Assembly (NCBI RefSeq): GCF_005796205.1
Contig: NZ_VAHN01000003.1
Location: forward strand, 1 to 64,000
Direction of reading: 5' to 3'
Length of the DNA stretch: 64,000 nt
From: Pseudarthrobacter sp. NamE2
GTDB lineage: Bacteria > Actinomycetota > Actinomycetes > Actinomycetales > Micrococcaceae
This document shows positions 8,953 to 15,520 of the stretch, piece after piece. A program made the position numbers and the translations under genes. A model generated the notes under the pieces. The model was not told the origin of the DNA, made no database searches, and saw only the letters and a list, made by a program, of their open reading frames with translations. Numbering within the stretch: position 1 is the first letter of the stretch; each line of letters begins with the position of its first letter.

Positions 8953-9291
8953 GTGCATCATCTGCTCCTCAGCCTGGCAACCACCCCTACGCCGCTGCCT
9001 ACTCCCACCCTCCGGGAGGGCATCTCCGAGGACCAGGTGACGCCGGGCCTCCTGGGCTTCATCATGACCGCCTTCTTTGTGGTGGCAACCGCGCTCCTCA
9101 TTGTGGACATGGTGCGGCGCATCCGGCGGGTCCGCTACCGGGCGCAGGTGGAGGAAGAGCGGCTGGCTGCCGCTGCCGCAGCGGACGTGGAGGCGGCGGA
9201 CGTCCAGGACGGCCTCAGCGCTCCGGGGGCTGGCGGGGCCGACGGCGACGGCAACGGGATCGCCCCCGGCCCGTCCCGGCCCCGGGACTGA
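8953..9291 (+). CDS. Small single-pass membrane protein, unknown function
   Basis: 112-aa protein with a Pro/Thr-rich N-terminus (TPTPLPTPT), one hydrophobic helix at about residues 33-52, a basic stretch RRIRRVRYR just after it (positive-inside, so the C-terminus is cytoplasmic), and an Ala/Gly/Asp-rich tail. GTG start with AGAAGG upstream. A small membrane protein occupies the same place downstream of mca in mycobacteria (Rv1083), so it is a real conserved gene although no function is known. Confidence 0.8.
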   Translation: MHHLLLSLATTPTPLPTPTLREGISEDQVTPGLLGFIMTAFFVVATALLIVDMVRRIRRVRYRAQVEEERLAAAAAADVEAADVQDGLSAPGAGGADGDGNGIAPGPSRPRD

Positions 9292-9318
9292 TTCTCCAGG
9301 ATCTCTTAGCGGGGCGTC

Positions 9319-10062
9319 TTAGCTCAGCACCGCTATGGCGATGGCTGCGAAGTGCGCTGCGAAGGCAAAAACGGTCAAGGCGTGGAACAGTTCGTGGAAG
9401 CCAAAGTGGTGGTAGCTGAAGTTCGGTTTCTTCAGCGCGTAGAACACTGCTCCCGTGATGTAGAGGACGCCGCCCGCGCAGATCAGCAGCGCCGCCGGGA
9501 CACTGGCCTGGAAGAACTGCGGGAGGTAAAACACCGAGCCGCATCCCAGCGCGATATAGAGGGGAACGTACAGCCAGCGCGGCGCGTCCGTCCACAGCAG
9601 CCGGAACAGGACGCCCAGGATGGCGCAGGACCAGATGACCCACAGCAGCAGGACCGCCTGCGGCCGGGCCAGGAGGGTCCAGGCCAGCGGGATGTAGGTG
9701 CCCGCTATGACCAGCATGATGTTGGTGTGGTCCAGCCGCTTCAGGACCAGTTTCACGCCGGGGGACCAGTTGCCGCGGTGGTAGACGGCGCTGATGCCGA
9801 ACAGCAGCACGCCGGTGGCCGCATACACGGCAGAGGTGATCTTCCGGTCCGCGGTGGGGGCGATTACCACCAGCACGATTCCCGCAGCCAGGGCAAGGGG
9901 CGCCGTGACGGCGTGGATCCATCCCCGCCACTTCGGCTTGATCATCAGGAGCTCTGCCAGGCGGACGGCGGCTTCGTCCACGGGGCTGGCCGGGCTATCT
10001 TCCGGCAGGTTTACGTCCCTCGGCTGCGGGGCGCGCCGGGCCTCGGAGGAGTCGCTGTTCAT
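9319..10062 (-). CDS. trhA: Hemolysin III / TrhA family membrane protein (PAQR superfamily)
   Basis: Seven-helix membrane protein of 247 aa with PAQR/HlyIII features: the first conserved segment WRGWIHAVTAPLALAAG, the SAVYHRGNWSP motif and the C-terminal HHFGFHELFHALTVFAFAAHF, whose histidines form the predicted metal site. E. coli and Bacillus relatives influence membrane-energy or fatty-acid homeostasis; haemolysis is not implied. The frame is open up to 10869 on this strand, but that extension lies antisense to the prenyltransferase gene. ATG 10062 is taken as start because TATTCT sits 6 nt before it. Confidence 0.88.
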   Translation of the reverse strand: MNSDSSEARRAPQPRDVNLPEDSPASPVDEAAVRLAELLMIKPKWRGWIHAVTAPLALAAGIVLVVIAPTADRKITSAVYAATGVLLFGISAVYHRGNWSPGVKLVLKRLDHTNIMLVIAGTYIPLAWTLLARPQAVLLLWVIWSCAILGVLFRLLWTDAPRWLYVPLYIALGCGSVFYLPQFFQASVPAALLICAGGVLYITGAVFYALKKPNFSYHHFGFHELFHALTVFAFAAHFAAIAIAVLS

Positions 10063-10068
10063 CCTCCA

Positions 10069-10074
10069 AGAATA
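10069..10074 (-). promoter_or_regulatory. -10 hexamer TATTCT, leaderless trhA
   Basis: TATTCT on the minus strand ends 6 nt before ATG 10062. The first 2 bp of the adjacent inverted repeat (10073-10094) overlap it. Confidence 0.5.
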
Positions 10075-10094
10075 ACTTACTGTCCGGTAAGTTA
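10073..10094. promoter_or_regulatory. Inverted repeat, putative operator at trhA promoter
   Basis: TAACTTAC at 10073-10080 and its exact complement GTAAGTTA at 10087-10094, separated by 6 nt. The geometry (8-bp half-sites, 22 bp overall, touching the trhA -10) is that of a TetR- or GntR-type operator. Confidence 0.5.
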
Positions 10095-10175
10095 CTGGTG
10101 AGTAGTACGACGGCGGCGGCTGGCCAGGTGCCCGCGGACCCTCCCGTCCTGCCCGTACCGCCGCGGGCGGTAGCC

Positions 10176-10181
10176 TAGGAT
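10176..10181 (+). promoter_or_regulatory. -10 hexamer TAGGAT of prenyltransferase gene
   Basis: TAGGAT predicts a transcription start near 10188, which would leave a leader of about 34 nt with GGGGAG at 10209-10214 before GTG 10222. The hexamer overlaps the ATG at 10180, arguing against that codon as the start. Confidence 0.4.
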
Positions 10182-10221
10182 GTGCAAGTACGTACAGCGA
10201 GGAAGTCAGGGGAGTGGACGC

Positions 10222-10983
10222 GTGGAGTTGCCCGGGTTCCTTTACGGCTTCTACGAGCGCCGGCTCCTGAAAGACCTGCCCCGTGACCGGATTCCCCGCC
10301 ACATCGGAGTCATGGTGGACGGCAACCGGCGCTGGGCCAAACAGTTCAACGCCCCCACCAGCCAGGGCCACCAGGCAGGCGCAGACAAGATCCACGAGTT
10401 CCTCGGCTGGTGCCAGGAGCTCGGCGTCAAGGTAGTCACCCTCTACATGCTGTCCACGGACAACATGAACCGGTCCAGCGAGGAACTGGATCTCTTGATG
10501 GGCATCATCGCCAACACGATGGACCGGCTGGACGAGGACGCCAACATCTCCGTCCATGCCATGGGCGCACCCGAACTGCTGCCCGACTACCTGGCCGAAC
10601 GGCTCAACAAGCTCACGGCAAGGACGCCGGTCCGGGAGAAGATCCACGTGAACGTCGCGGTGGGCTACGGCGGACGGCGCGAGATCGTGGACGCCGTCCG
10701 CGAACTGCTCCACGACGCCGTCGCCAAAGGCGCCGACATCTCGCAGCTCGCGGACGAGCTCTGCGTGGATGACATCTCGCGCTTTCTCTACACCCGCGGC
10801 CAGCCCGACCCCGACCTTGTCATCCGGACCTCCGGCGAACAGAGGCTGTCCGGCTTCCTCATGTGGCAAAGCGCCTACAGCGAGTTCTACTTTTGTGAAG
10901 CCCTCTGGCCCGCCTTCCGCAAGGTCGACTTCCTGCGCGCCCTCCGCGACTACGCCGGCAGGCAGCGGCGCTTCGGCGCCTGA
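10222..10983 (+). CDS. uppS: Cis-prenyltransferase (isoprenyl transferase, Rv1086-type)
   Basis: Condenses IPP with an allylic diphosphate in Z configuration. The catalytic Asp33 lies in MVDGNRRWAK; HVNVAVGYGGRREIV and DLVIRTSGEQRLSGFLMWQ are the other family motifs. 253 aa. From memory, the sequence and neighbours (trhA before, phoH2 after) resemble M. tuberculosis Rv1086, which makes short omega,E,Z-farnesyl diphosphate rather than the long undecaprenyl/decaprenyl chain, so the name UppS may overstate product length. Start GTG 10222 is chosen for GGGGAG 7 nt upstream; an ATG at 10180 would add 14 residues. Confidence 0.88.
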   Translation: MELPGFLYGFYERRLLKDLPRDRIPRHIGVMVDGNRRWAKQFNAPTSQGHQAGADKIHEFLGWCQELGVKVVTLYMLSTDNMNRSSEELDLLMGIIANTMDRLDEDANISVHAMGAPELLPDYLAERLNKLTARTPVREKIHVNVAVGYGGRREIVDAVRELLHDAVAKGADISQLADELCVDDISRFLYTRGQPDPDLVIRTSGEQRLSGFLMWQSAYSEFYFCEALWPAFRKVDFLRALRDYAGRQRRFGA

Positions 10984-11075
10984 TATCCCCGGTTCATCAC
11001 GAGTTCACGCCCGCGCAACAGGAATCGCCGCGTAATGGTTGCGGAAATGGCCGGGGGTGGATTTACGTTATAACC

Positions 11076-11100
11076 ATCAGCAGGCAAACCGCCGGCTGAT
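11076..11100 (+). other. Hairpin in the phoH2 upstream region
   Basis: ATCAGC-A-GGC (11076-11085) pairs with GCC-G-GCTGAT (11091-11100) around a 5-nt loop with a single internal mismatch. It lies just after a TATAAC hexamer at 11069-11074. A second perfect hairpin, GAGGCCG-gacc-CGGCCTC, follows at 11146-11163, and a weaker one, CCGGG-cttg-CCCGG, at 11193-11206 close to the phoH2 ribosome site. Confidence 0.45.
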
Positions 11101-11115
11101 CGGGGAGGCCAGTAC

Positions 11116-11187
11116 ATGGAGCGATACATCGCACCGGTTGTATGGGAGGCCGGACCCGGCCTCGTGGCCGAGCCGCCTCACCAATAA
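11116..11187 (+). CDS. Candidate 23-residue small protein upstream of phoH2
   Basis: ATG 11116 to TAA 11185-11187 encodes 23 residues beginning [13 protein letters not shown] and ending EPPHQ. GGGGAGG at 11102-11108 gives a strong ribosome site with 7-nt spacing, as good as that of any annotated gene here. The stop lies 32 nt before phoH2. Nothing in the peptide is recognised. Mycobacterial phoH2 is reported to be paired with a short upstream antitoxin-like gene (phoAT), so a similar arrangement is conceivable, but no similarity can be shown from the sequence alone. A regulatory leader peptide is the alternative. Confidence 0.45.
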   Translation: MERYIAPVVWEAGPGLVAEPPHQ

Positions 11188-11219
11188 CAATTCCGGGCTT
11201 GCCCGGGGCTGGAGTCGAT

Positions 11220-12638
11220 GTGGCTACTTCTGAACAACTGCCCGAGGTCCTTTCCGACCAGGGAGGGAAAGCTACCTCTCGCGCCACGCGAGCCACCATG
11301 AAAACCGGCGCAGCAACGGATGCTGCGGCCGGTTTTGCCGTCTCCGCAAGGGAATCGCTCATCCATACGTTCGTGATCGACACGTCCGTCCTGTTGTCCG
11401 ATCCACGCGCGCTGCTCCGCTTCGCCGAGCACGAGGTCATCGTCCCGGTGGTGGTCATTACCGAACTGGAGAAGAAGCGCCACGATCCTGAACTCGGCTA
11501 TTTCGCCCGCAAGGCGCTCCGGCTGCTTGACGACCTCCGGGTCAAGCACGGCGGGCTCAACCAGCCGATTCCCATCGGAGACGACGGCGGCACGCTCATG
11601 GTAGAGCTGAACCACATCTCCGCAGAGGTGCTGCCGCTGGGATTCCGCAGCGGCGACAACGACAGCCGTATCCTGGCCGTGGCAATGAACCTAACCAACG
11701 AAGGCCGGGACGTCACCGTGGTGTCGAAGGACCTGCCCATGCGCGTCAAGGCGTCCGCAATGGGGCTCAACGCGGATGAGTACCGCAACGAGCTGGTCAA
11801 GGATTCCGGCTGGACGGGCGTTGCCGAGGTTGAAGCCAACGAACAGGAAATCTCGACCCTGTACGGCCACGAGCCGGTCTTCATCCCTGCCGCCGCGGAG
11901 ATGCCGGTGAACACCGGACTCGTCCTGCTCTCCACCCGCGGATCCGCACTGGGCCGGGTGGGCCCGGACAAGCAGGTCCGCCTGGTGAAGGGCGACCGGG
12001 ACGTCTTCGGCCTGCACGGGCGTTCCGCAGAGCAGCGCCTGGCCATCGACATGCTGATGGATCCCGCCGTCGGCATCGTGTCGATTGGCGGCCGGGCCGG
12101 CACCGGAAAGTCCGCGCTCGCCCTCTGCGCGGGCCTGGAAGCGGTCTTGGAGCGCCGCGAGCACCGCAAGGTGATCGTCTTCCGTCCGCTCTACGCCGTG
12201 GGCGGCCAGGAACTCGGCTACCTGCCGGGTTCGGAGTCCGAGAAGATGAACCCCTGGGCGCAGGCGGTGTTCGACACCCTCGGCGCCCTGGTCAGCCAGG
12301 AGGTGGTGGAGGAAGTCATGGACCGCGGCATGCTCGAGGTCATGCCCCTCACCCACATCCGCGGACGCTCCCTGCACGACGCCTTCGTAATTGTCGATGA
12401 AGCCCAGTCCCTCGAAAAGAACGTATTGCTCACCGTCATGAGCCGCATAGGCCAGAACTCCAAGATCGTCCTGACCCATGACGTCGCCCAGCGCGACAAC
12501 CTCCGCGTCGGACGCCACGACGGGATCGCCGCCGTCGTCGAAACCCTGAAAGGTCACCCGCTCTTCGGCCACGTCACCCTGACCCGCTCGGAAAGGTCCC
12601 CGATCGCGGCACTGGTGACGGAGCTCCTCGAAGGCTAG
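11220..12638 (+). CDS. phoH2: PhoH2: PIN-domain/PhoH ATPase fusion
   Basis: 472-aa fusion of an N-terminal PIN ribonuclease domain (about residues 48-170; first catalytic Asp54 in [10 protein letters not shown], then TELEKKRHD) and a C-terminal PhoH ATPase domain. The latter has Walker [10 protein letters not shown] with Lys297 and Walker B VIVDEAQS. Mycobacterial PhoH2 proteins act as sequence-specific RNA helicase-RNases, so a role in RNA decay or toxin-like control is expected. Start GTG 11220 has GGAG at 11211-11214; the frame remains open to 11142, but the extension overlaps the leader and lacks a ribosome site. A strong terminator follows. Confidence 0.93.
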   Translation: MATSEQLPEVLSDQGGKATSRATRATMKTGAATDAAAGFAVSARESLIHTFVIDTSVLLSDPRALLRFAEHEVIVPVVVITELEKKRHDPELGYFARKALRLLDDLRVKHGGLNQPIPIGDDGGTLMVELNHISAEVLPLGFRSGDNDSRILAVAMNLTNEGRDVTVVSKDLPMRVKASAMGLNADEYRNELVKDSGWTGVAEVEANEQEISTLYGHEPVFIPAAAEMPVNTGLVLLSTRGSALGRVGPDKQVRLVKGDRDVFGLHGRSAEQRLAIDMLMDPAVGIVSIGGRAGTGKSALALCAGLEAVLERREHRKVIVFRPLYAVGGQELGYLPGSESEKMNPWAQAVFDTLGALVSQEVVEEVMDRGMLEVMPLTHIRGRSLHDAFVIVDEAQSLEKNVLLTVMSRIGQNSKIVLTHDVAQRDNLRVGRHDGIAAVVETLKGHPLFGHVTLTRSERSPIAALVTELLEG

Positions 12639-12652
12639 GTCACCTGTGGGAG

Positions 12653-12684
12653 GGGCCGTGGTCCGGTTCGCCGGGCCACGGCCC
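12653..12684 (+). terminator. phoH2 terminator hairpin
   Basis: GGGCCGTGG at 12653-12661 pairs with CCACGGCCC at 12676-12684 across a 14-nt loop, starting 15 nt after the phoH2 stop and followed by TTCT. Confidence 0.7.
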
Positions 12685-12795
12685 TTCTCCGTCGCTTAGA
12701 CACCTCCCGCCGCACCGCTCCGGTCGCTGGGCGACCTGCACGGCGCTTTGGTCGGCGATGCGCTCCTACGAGAAGGACCGCCGCCCGGCTTGTGG

Positions 12796-13443
12796 TCAGG
12801 TCACCTTCAGGAACCTTGCTACAGGCTCGTGGCCTTCGACTTTCAGTTCCCAGTCGGGGCGTTTGAAGGTGTCCTGGGTGAGGCGGACGTGCTGGACCGT
12901 TTCGGCTTTGCCGCCCCAGGCCTGGCGGGTGATTCCGTTGAGCTCGTACCCCAGGGAGCGTGAGACGCCCAGGGAGGCGGTGTTCCAGATGGCCGCTTCC
13001 GAGGTGGCAATCTCTGCGCTGAGCCAGTCGAAGGCGTAAAGCGCGACGGCGGCCCGCATCTCCTTGCCGAGCCCCTGGCCTTGCGCGGACTGCTTGAGCC
13101 AGGAACCGGTGCTGACCATCCGCAACGTGCTGAAGTCCTTTGCTCCCAGGTCCTGGCAGCCGATGAATTCGTCCTCGTGCCAGATGCCCAGCAAAAGGGT
13201 CCACGACTCTGGTGTGCATTCGGCCCGGCAGCGCCAGTGCCACTGCGCCATCCTACGGCCGAGATCATTTTCGGGAGATTCCGCCCAGGCGGTGCTGAAC
13301 GGATTCCTGCCAGGCTCGTGGATGCCGCTGCGGGCGGCTGCCACTGCTGCCGGGATGTCCTGGTCAAGGACAGGGCGGAGCTCCAATCGCGGAGTTCTCA
13401 GGGTCAGGCCGAAGATCGGCCAAACGTCACTTAGGGTCGTCAT
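12796..13443 (-). CDS. GNAT family N-acetyltransferase (RimJ/RimL-like)
   Basis: 215-aa acetyl-CoA-dependent N-acyltransferase. The opening LRTPRLELRPVLDQDI and the acetyl-CoA loop region SAQGQGLGKEMRAAV are typical of the RimJ/RimL subgroup, which acetylates protein N-termini, amino acids or antibiotics; AAIWNTASLGVSRSLGY is the usual last conserved block. Substrate cannot be assigned. The protein stands alone between two unrelated genes. Start ATG 13443 is supported by TACGCT 6 nt upstream on the minus strand (13450-13455). Confidence 0.85.
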   Translation of the reverse strand: MTTLSDVWPIFGLTLRTPRLELRPVLDQDIPAAVAAARSGIHEPGRNPFSTAWAESPENDLGRRMAQWHWRCRAECTPESWTLLLGIWHEDEFIGCQDLGAKDFSTLRMVSTGSWLKQSAQGQGLGKEMRAAVALYAFDWLSAEIATSEAAIWNTASLGVSRSLGYELNGITRQAWGGKAETVQHVRLTQDTFKRPDWELKVEGHEPVARFLKVT

Positions 13444-13449
13444 CAGCGA

Positions 13450-13455
13450 AGCGTA
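13450..13455 (-). promoter_or_regulatory. -10 hexamer TACGCT, leaderless GNAT gene
   Basis: TACGCT ends 6 nt before ATG 13443 on the minus strand. Confidence 0.45.
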
Positions 13456-13484
13456 GCCGATGAAACCGGCAAGGCGCTGTCACA

Positions 13485-14276
13485 TCAGGCCGGGATGTCC
13501 CAGCTGATGTGCCTGCGCACGTCCGTCAGGTTCATGGACTCGGCCAGGAACAGGTCATCAAGCATGTACTCATCCACGCCGAGGATCCGGAGCCAGTGGC
13601 CATAGTGGTCCGTGCCCGGTTCCAGGGACTGGCTTGCGACGCATACGCCCGTTCCCAGGTCCAGGCGGACAAGGCTACGGCCGGCCAGGCATATCGGCGC
13701 CGCGGGATCAGCTGGATGGTAGGCGGCTGTGGGTGTCACCACTGCCTCGACTGCAGGCCTGGCCTCGTGGGTCACCGCCCGGACGGCCTCTACGAGGACT
13801 GCGTTGCTGCCCGGGAACTCAAGGGGAACCGGCGAGTTGCCGGCCAGTTCGACGGGGTCCAGTGCCGCAGAAAAGCGGCCGTTGCCGAACCCCGGCTCAC
13901 CGTAGGCTGCTTCGGGCCGGCGTTTCACGTAGCCCGATTCGTCGTAAACGGGAGTAACGAGTTGTGGCGGCAGCAGCCAGGATTTGCGGGTGGAACTGAC
14001 GTAGAGGCCGTCCCGTGAGTCGTTAATCCCCGTGGTGCTGTGCAGGACGAGTCCGTCCCGGCTCTCCAGCCGGAGCGCACCCGGGCGGCGCAGCCAGGCA
14101 CGGACCATGGAAGCAGCCGGCGAAGGAGCGTCAACGAAAGGCTCATCCCAGTATTCGAAGCGCAGCGACTGCCACTTCCAGGGCGAAGAGCGGCACAGGT
14201 TGCGGAACGTGGCCACAGGATCCGCGGGCGGACCGCTGTTCGGATCCGGACGGTGCCGGGAATCCCATGTCGCCAT
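13485..14276 (-). CDS. Conserved hypothetical protein, 263 aa
   Basis: I do not recognise a family. The protein is soluble with no signal peptide or membrane helix, rich in Trp, Tyr and Pro, and alternates short beta-like stretches (LRLESRDGLVLHSTTG, LYVSSTRKSWLLPPQLVTPVYDESG). It ends in WDIPA. Codon use looks normal for the window and the antisense frame has no plausible protein, so it is a real gene. Start ATG 14276 is selected because TAAACT (14283-14288) lies exactly 6 nt before it; the GTG at 14282 would sit directly against the hexamer and precede the predicted transcription start. Confidence 0.7.
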   Translation of the reverse strand: MATWDSRHRPDPNSGPPADPVATFRNLCRSSPWKWQSLRFEYWDEPFVDAPSPAASMVRAWLRRPGALRLESRDGLVLHSTTGINDSRDGLYVSSTRKSWLLPPQLVTPVYDESGYVKRRPEAAYGEPGFGNGRFSAALDPVELAGNSPVPLEFPGSNAVLVEAVRAVTHEARPAVEAVVTPTAAYHPADPAAPICLAGRSLVRLDLGTGVCVASQSLEPGTDHYGHWLRILGVDEYMLDDLFLAESMNLTDVRRHISWDIPA

Positions 14277-14282
14277 ATCCAC

Positions 14283-14288
14283 AGTTTA
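14283..14288 (-). promoter_or_regulatory. -10 hexamer TAAACT that decides the start of the 263-aa gene
   Basis: TAAACT on the minus strand, 6 nt from ATG 14276 and 0 nt from GTG 14282. The spacing favours the ATG. Confidence 0.45.
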
Positions 14289-14322
14289 CGCGGGCAGGAT
14301 AGGGCGGACCGGGTAATTCAAG

Positions 14323-14328
14323 TAGCAT
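14323..14328 (+). promoter_or_regulatory. -10 hexamer TAGCAT, leaderless prepilin peptidase
   Basis: TAGCAT ends 6 nt before GTG 14335. It is back to back with the promoter at 14283-14288. Confidence 0.5.
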
Positions 14329-14334
14329 CCGAGA

Positions 14335-14877
14335 GTGATCGGACGACTCGGCGACCTGTGGCAGCACATCCCCGTGGCCTTCTGGCTGGTGCTCGCAGCG
14401 TGCCTGTACTTCGCGGTGATGGCGGTTCGGCTGACGGTCATTGATGTCCGGCACCATTTGCTGCCCAACCGGATCGTTTTCCCGTCCTATGCCGTGGCCG
14501 GGGTGCTGCTGCTGGCTGCGGCGCTCGCCGGTTCAGCCGCGCCTGATGAGGAAGCTTTGAGGGCGGGGCTGCTGGGGGTTCCCGCCCTGCGGGTGGTGGC
14601 CGGCGCCGTCGTCCTGTGGCTTTTCTACTTCGTGCTCCGCTTTGCCTACCCGCCGGGAATGGGGTTTGGCGACGTAAAGCTGGCGGGGGTGCTTGGCATG
14701 TACCTCGGGTATCTTGGCTGGAGCCACCTCTTCGCCGGAACGTTCCTGGCGTTCCTGCTGGGCGGCCTATGGTCTATCGCCCTCCTGGCAGCCCGCAGGG
14801 GGACGCTGAAGTCGTCGATTCCCTTCGGCCCGTTCATGCTCGCGGGAACTGCCGCCGCCATGCTGCTGCCGGCCTGA
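14335..14877 (+). CDS. Prepilin peptidase, A24 family (short form)
   Basis: Membrane aspartyl protease of 180 aa that would remove the leader peptide of type IV pilin or Flp/Tad pilin precursors. The two catalytic aspartates are Asp37 in LTVIDVRHHLLPN and Asp113 in GMGFGDVKLAG. The N-terminal cytoplasmic cysteine-rich/methylase domain of PilD is absent, as in TadV/CpaA-like enzymes. Six hydrophobic segments. No pilus genes are present in the window, so its substrates are encoded elsewhere. Followed by a strong hairpin (14929-14959). Confidence 0.85.
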   Translation: MIGRLGDLWQHIPVAFWLVLAACLYFAVMAVRLTVIDVRHHLLPNRIVFPSYAVAGVLLLAAALAGSAAPDEEALRAGLLGVPALRVVAGAVVLWLFYFVLRFAYPPGMGFGDVKLAGVLGMYLGYLGWSHLFAGTFLAFLLGGLWSIALLAARRGTLKSSIPFGPFMLAGTAAAMLLPA

Positions 14878-14928
14878 CGCTGCGGCCGGAGCGGCACACA
14901 CCGAGCCCTTAATGACGGGATAAAGCAA

Positions 14929-14959
14929 GGACGCCGCAACCCCCAAGACTGCGGCGTCC
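14929..14959. terminator. Terminator hairpin after prepilin peptidase gene
   Basis: GGACGCCGCA at 14929-14938 pairs with TGCGGCGTCC at 14950-14959 around an 11-nt loop. Confidence 0.7.
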
Positions 14960-14965
14960 CTGCGC

Positions 14966-15458
14966 CTAAGGACGGGCCTGCGCGGCCGCGAGCAGCTCTG
15001 CTGGCGGCGGAAATGTTCTGCATCAGCAGGTCCCGGTAGCTGCGTGTGTTGCTGTCGGAAAAGTAGGCAATGCTGCTTTTGCGGGCGATGGTGCTGAGCA
15101 GCACCACGGCCATCTGCACAACGGGATGGTCAGGTTCCACGCCTTCGCGGCGCGCAACGTCACGGGTGAACTGGGCTTTCCGCTGCTCCGTGACCCCGAT
15201 GATCCGGAGGATGAGCTGGGGTTCCTTTTTGACAACGGCGATCAGCTGGCGGGTTTCCTCTTCCGAGGCGGTCATGCCTTCGGCGAGGCGCAGGAAGAGC
15301 CTGACCAGATCCCGGAACAGGGCGGGGGAGATGTCACCGGCGGGGGAGTCCGCTCCGCCGGCAGCCAATTCATCTATCACGTCCGCGGGAACGTCGTCGT
15401 CCGCGTGCCCGATGATGGCGTGCAAATAGTCCGCGGGCCTCTTGGGCTGAAAGTACGA
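14966..15458 (-). pseudogene. Remnant of a TetR/AcrR-family regulator (N-terminus lost)
   Basis: The minus strand encodes a recognisable TetR ligand-binding domain (LAEGMTASEEETRQLIAVV, DHPVVQMAVVLLSTIARKSSIAYFSDS, RSYRDLLMQNISAASRA). Upstream, only the tail of the HTH survives: SSYFQPKRPADYLHAIIG, where intact regulators have an F-x-YF-x-x-K-x-D-Y-L pattern. No start codon or first 40-45 HTH residues exist, because the reading frame runs into the hairpin that ends fumC. At the 3' end the frame misses the TAG at 14966-14968 by one base and stays open antisense into the prepilin peptidase gene. It is therefore decayed at both ends and cannot bind DNA. Confidence 0.65.
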
Positions 15459-15508
15459 CGACGGCCGGTACCTTTCGTGCGAAAGGGTACCGGCCGTCGT
15501 CGTACTTT
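15450..15508. terminator. Exceptionally long hairpin, fumC terminator
   Basis: A perfect 23-bp inverted repeat (15450-15472 and 15486-15508), extended inward by TTTC/GAAA with one bulged G, gives a nearly continuous stem of 27 bp with a tiny loop. It begins 12 nt past the fumC stop. No U tract follows, as is common for actinobacterial terminators. Confidence 0.75.
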
Positions 15509-15520
15509 GTGGAAGGGCTG

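Noticed and set aside
10180..10221. ATG 10180 as the start of the prenyltransferase
   Set aside because: It overlaps the -10 hexamer TAGGAT and lacks a ribosome site; GTG 10222 has GGGGAG at proper distance and matches the N-terminus of Rv1086 as I remember it.
15450..15508. The long hairpin after fumC as an IS end or MITE
   Set aside because: No target duplication or second copy is visible in the window; its position 12 nt after the stop fits a terminator better.
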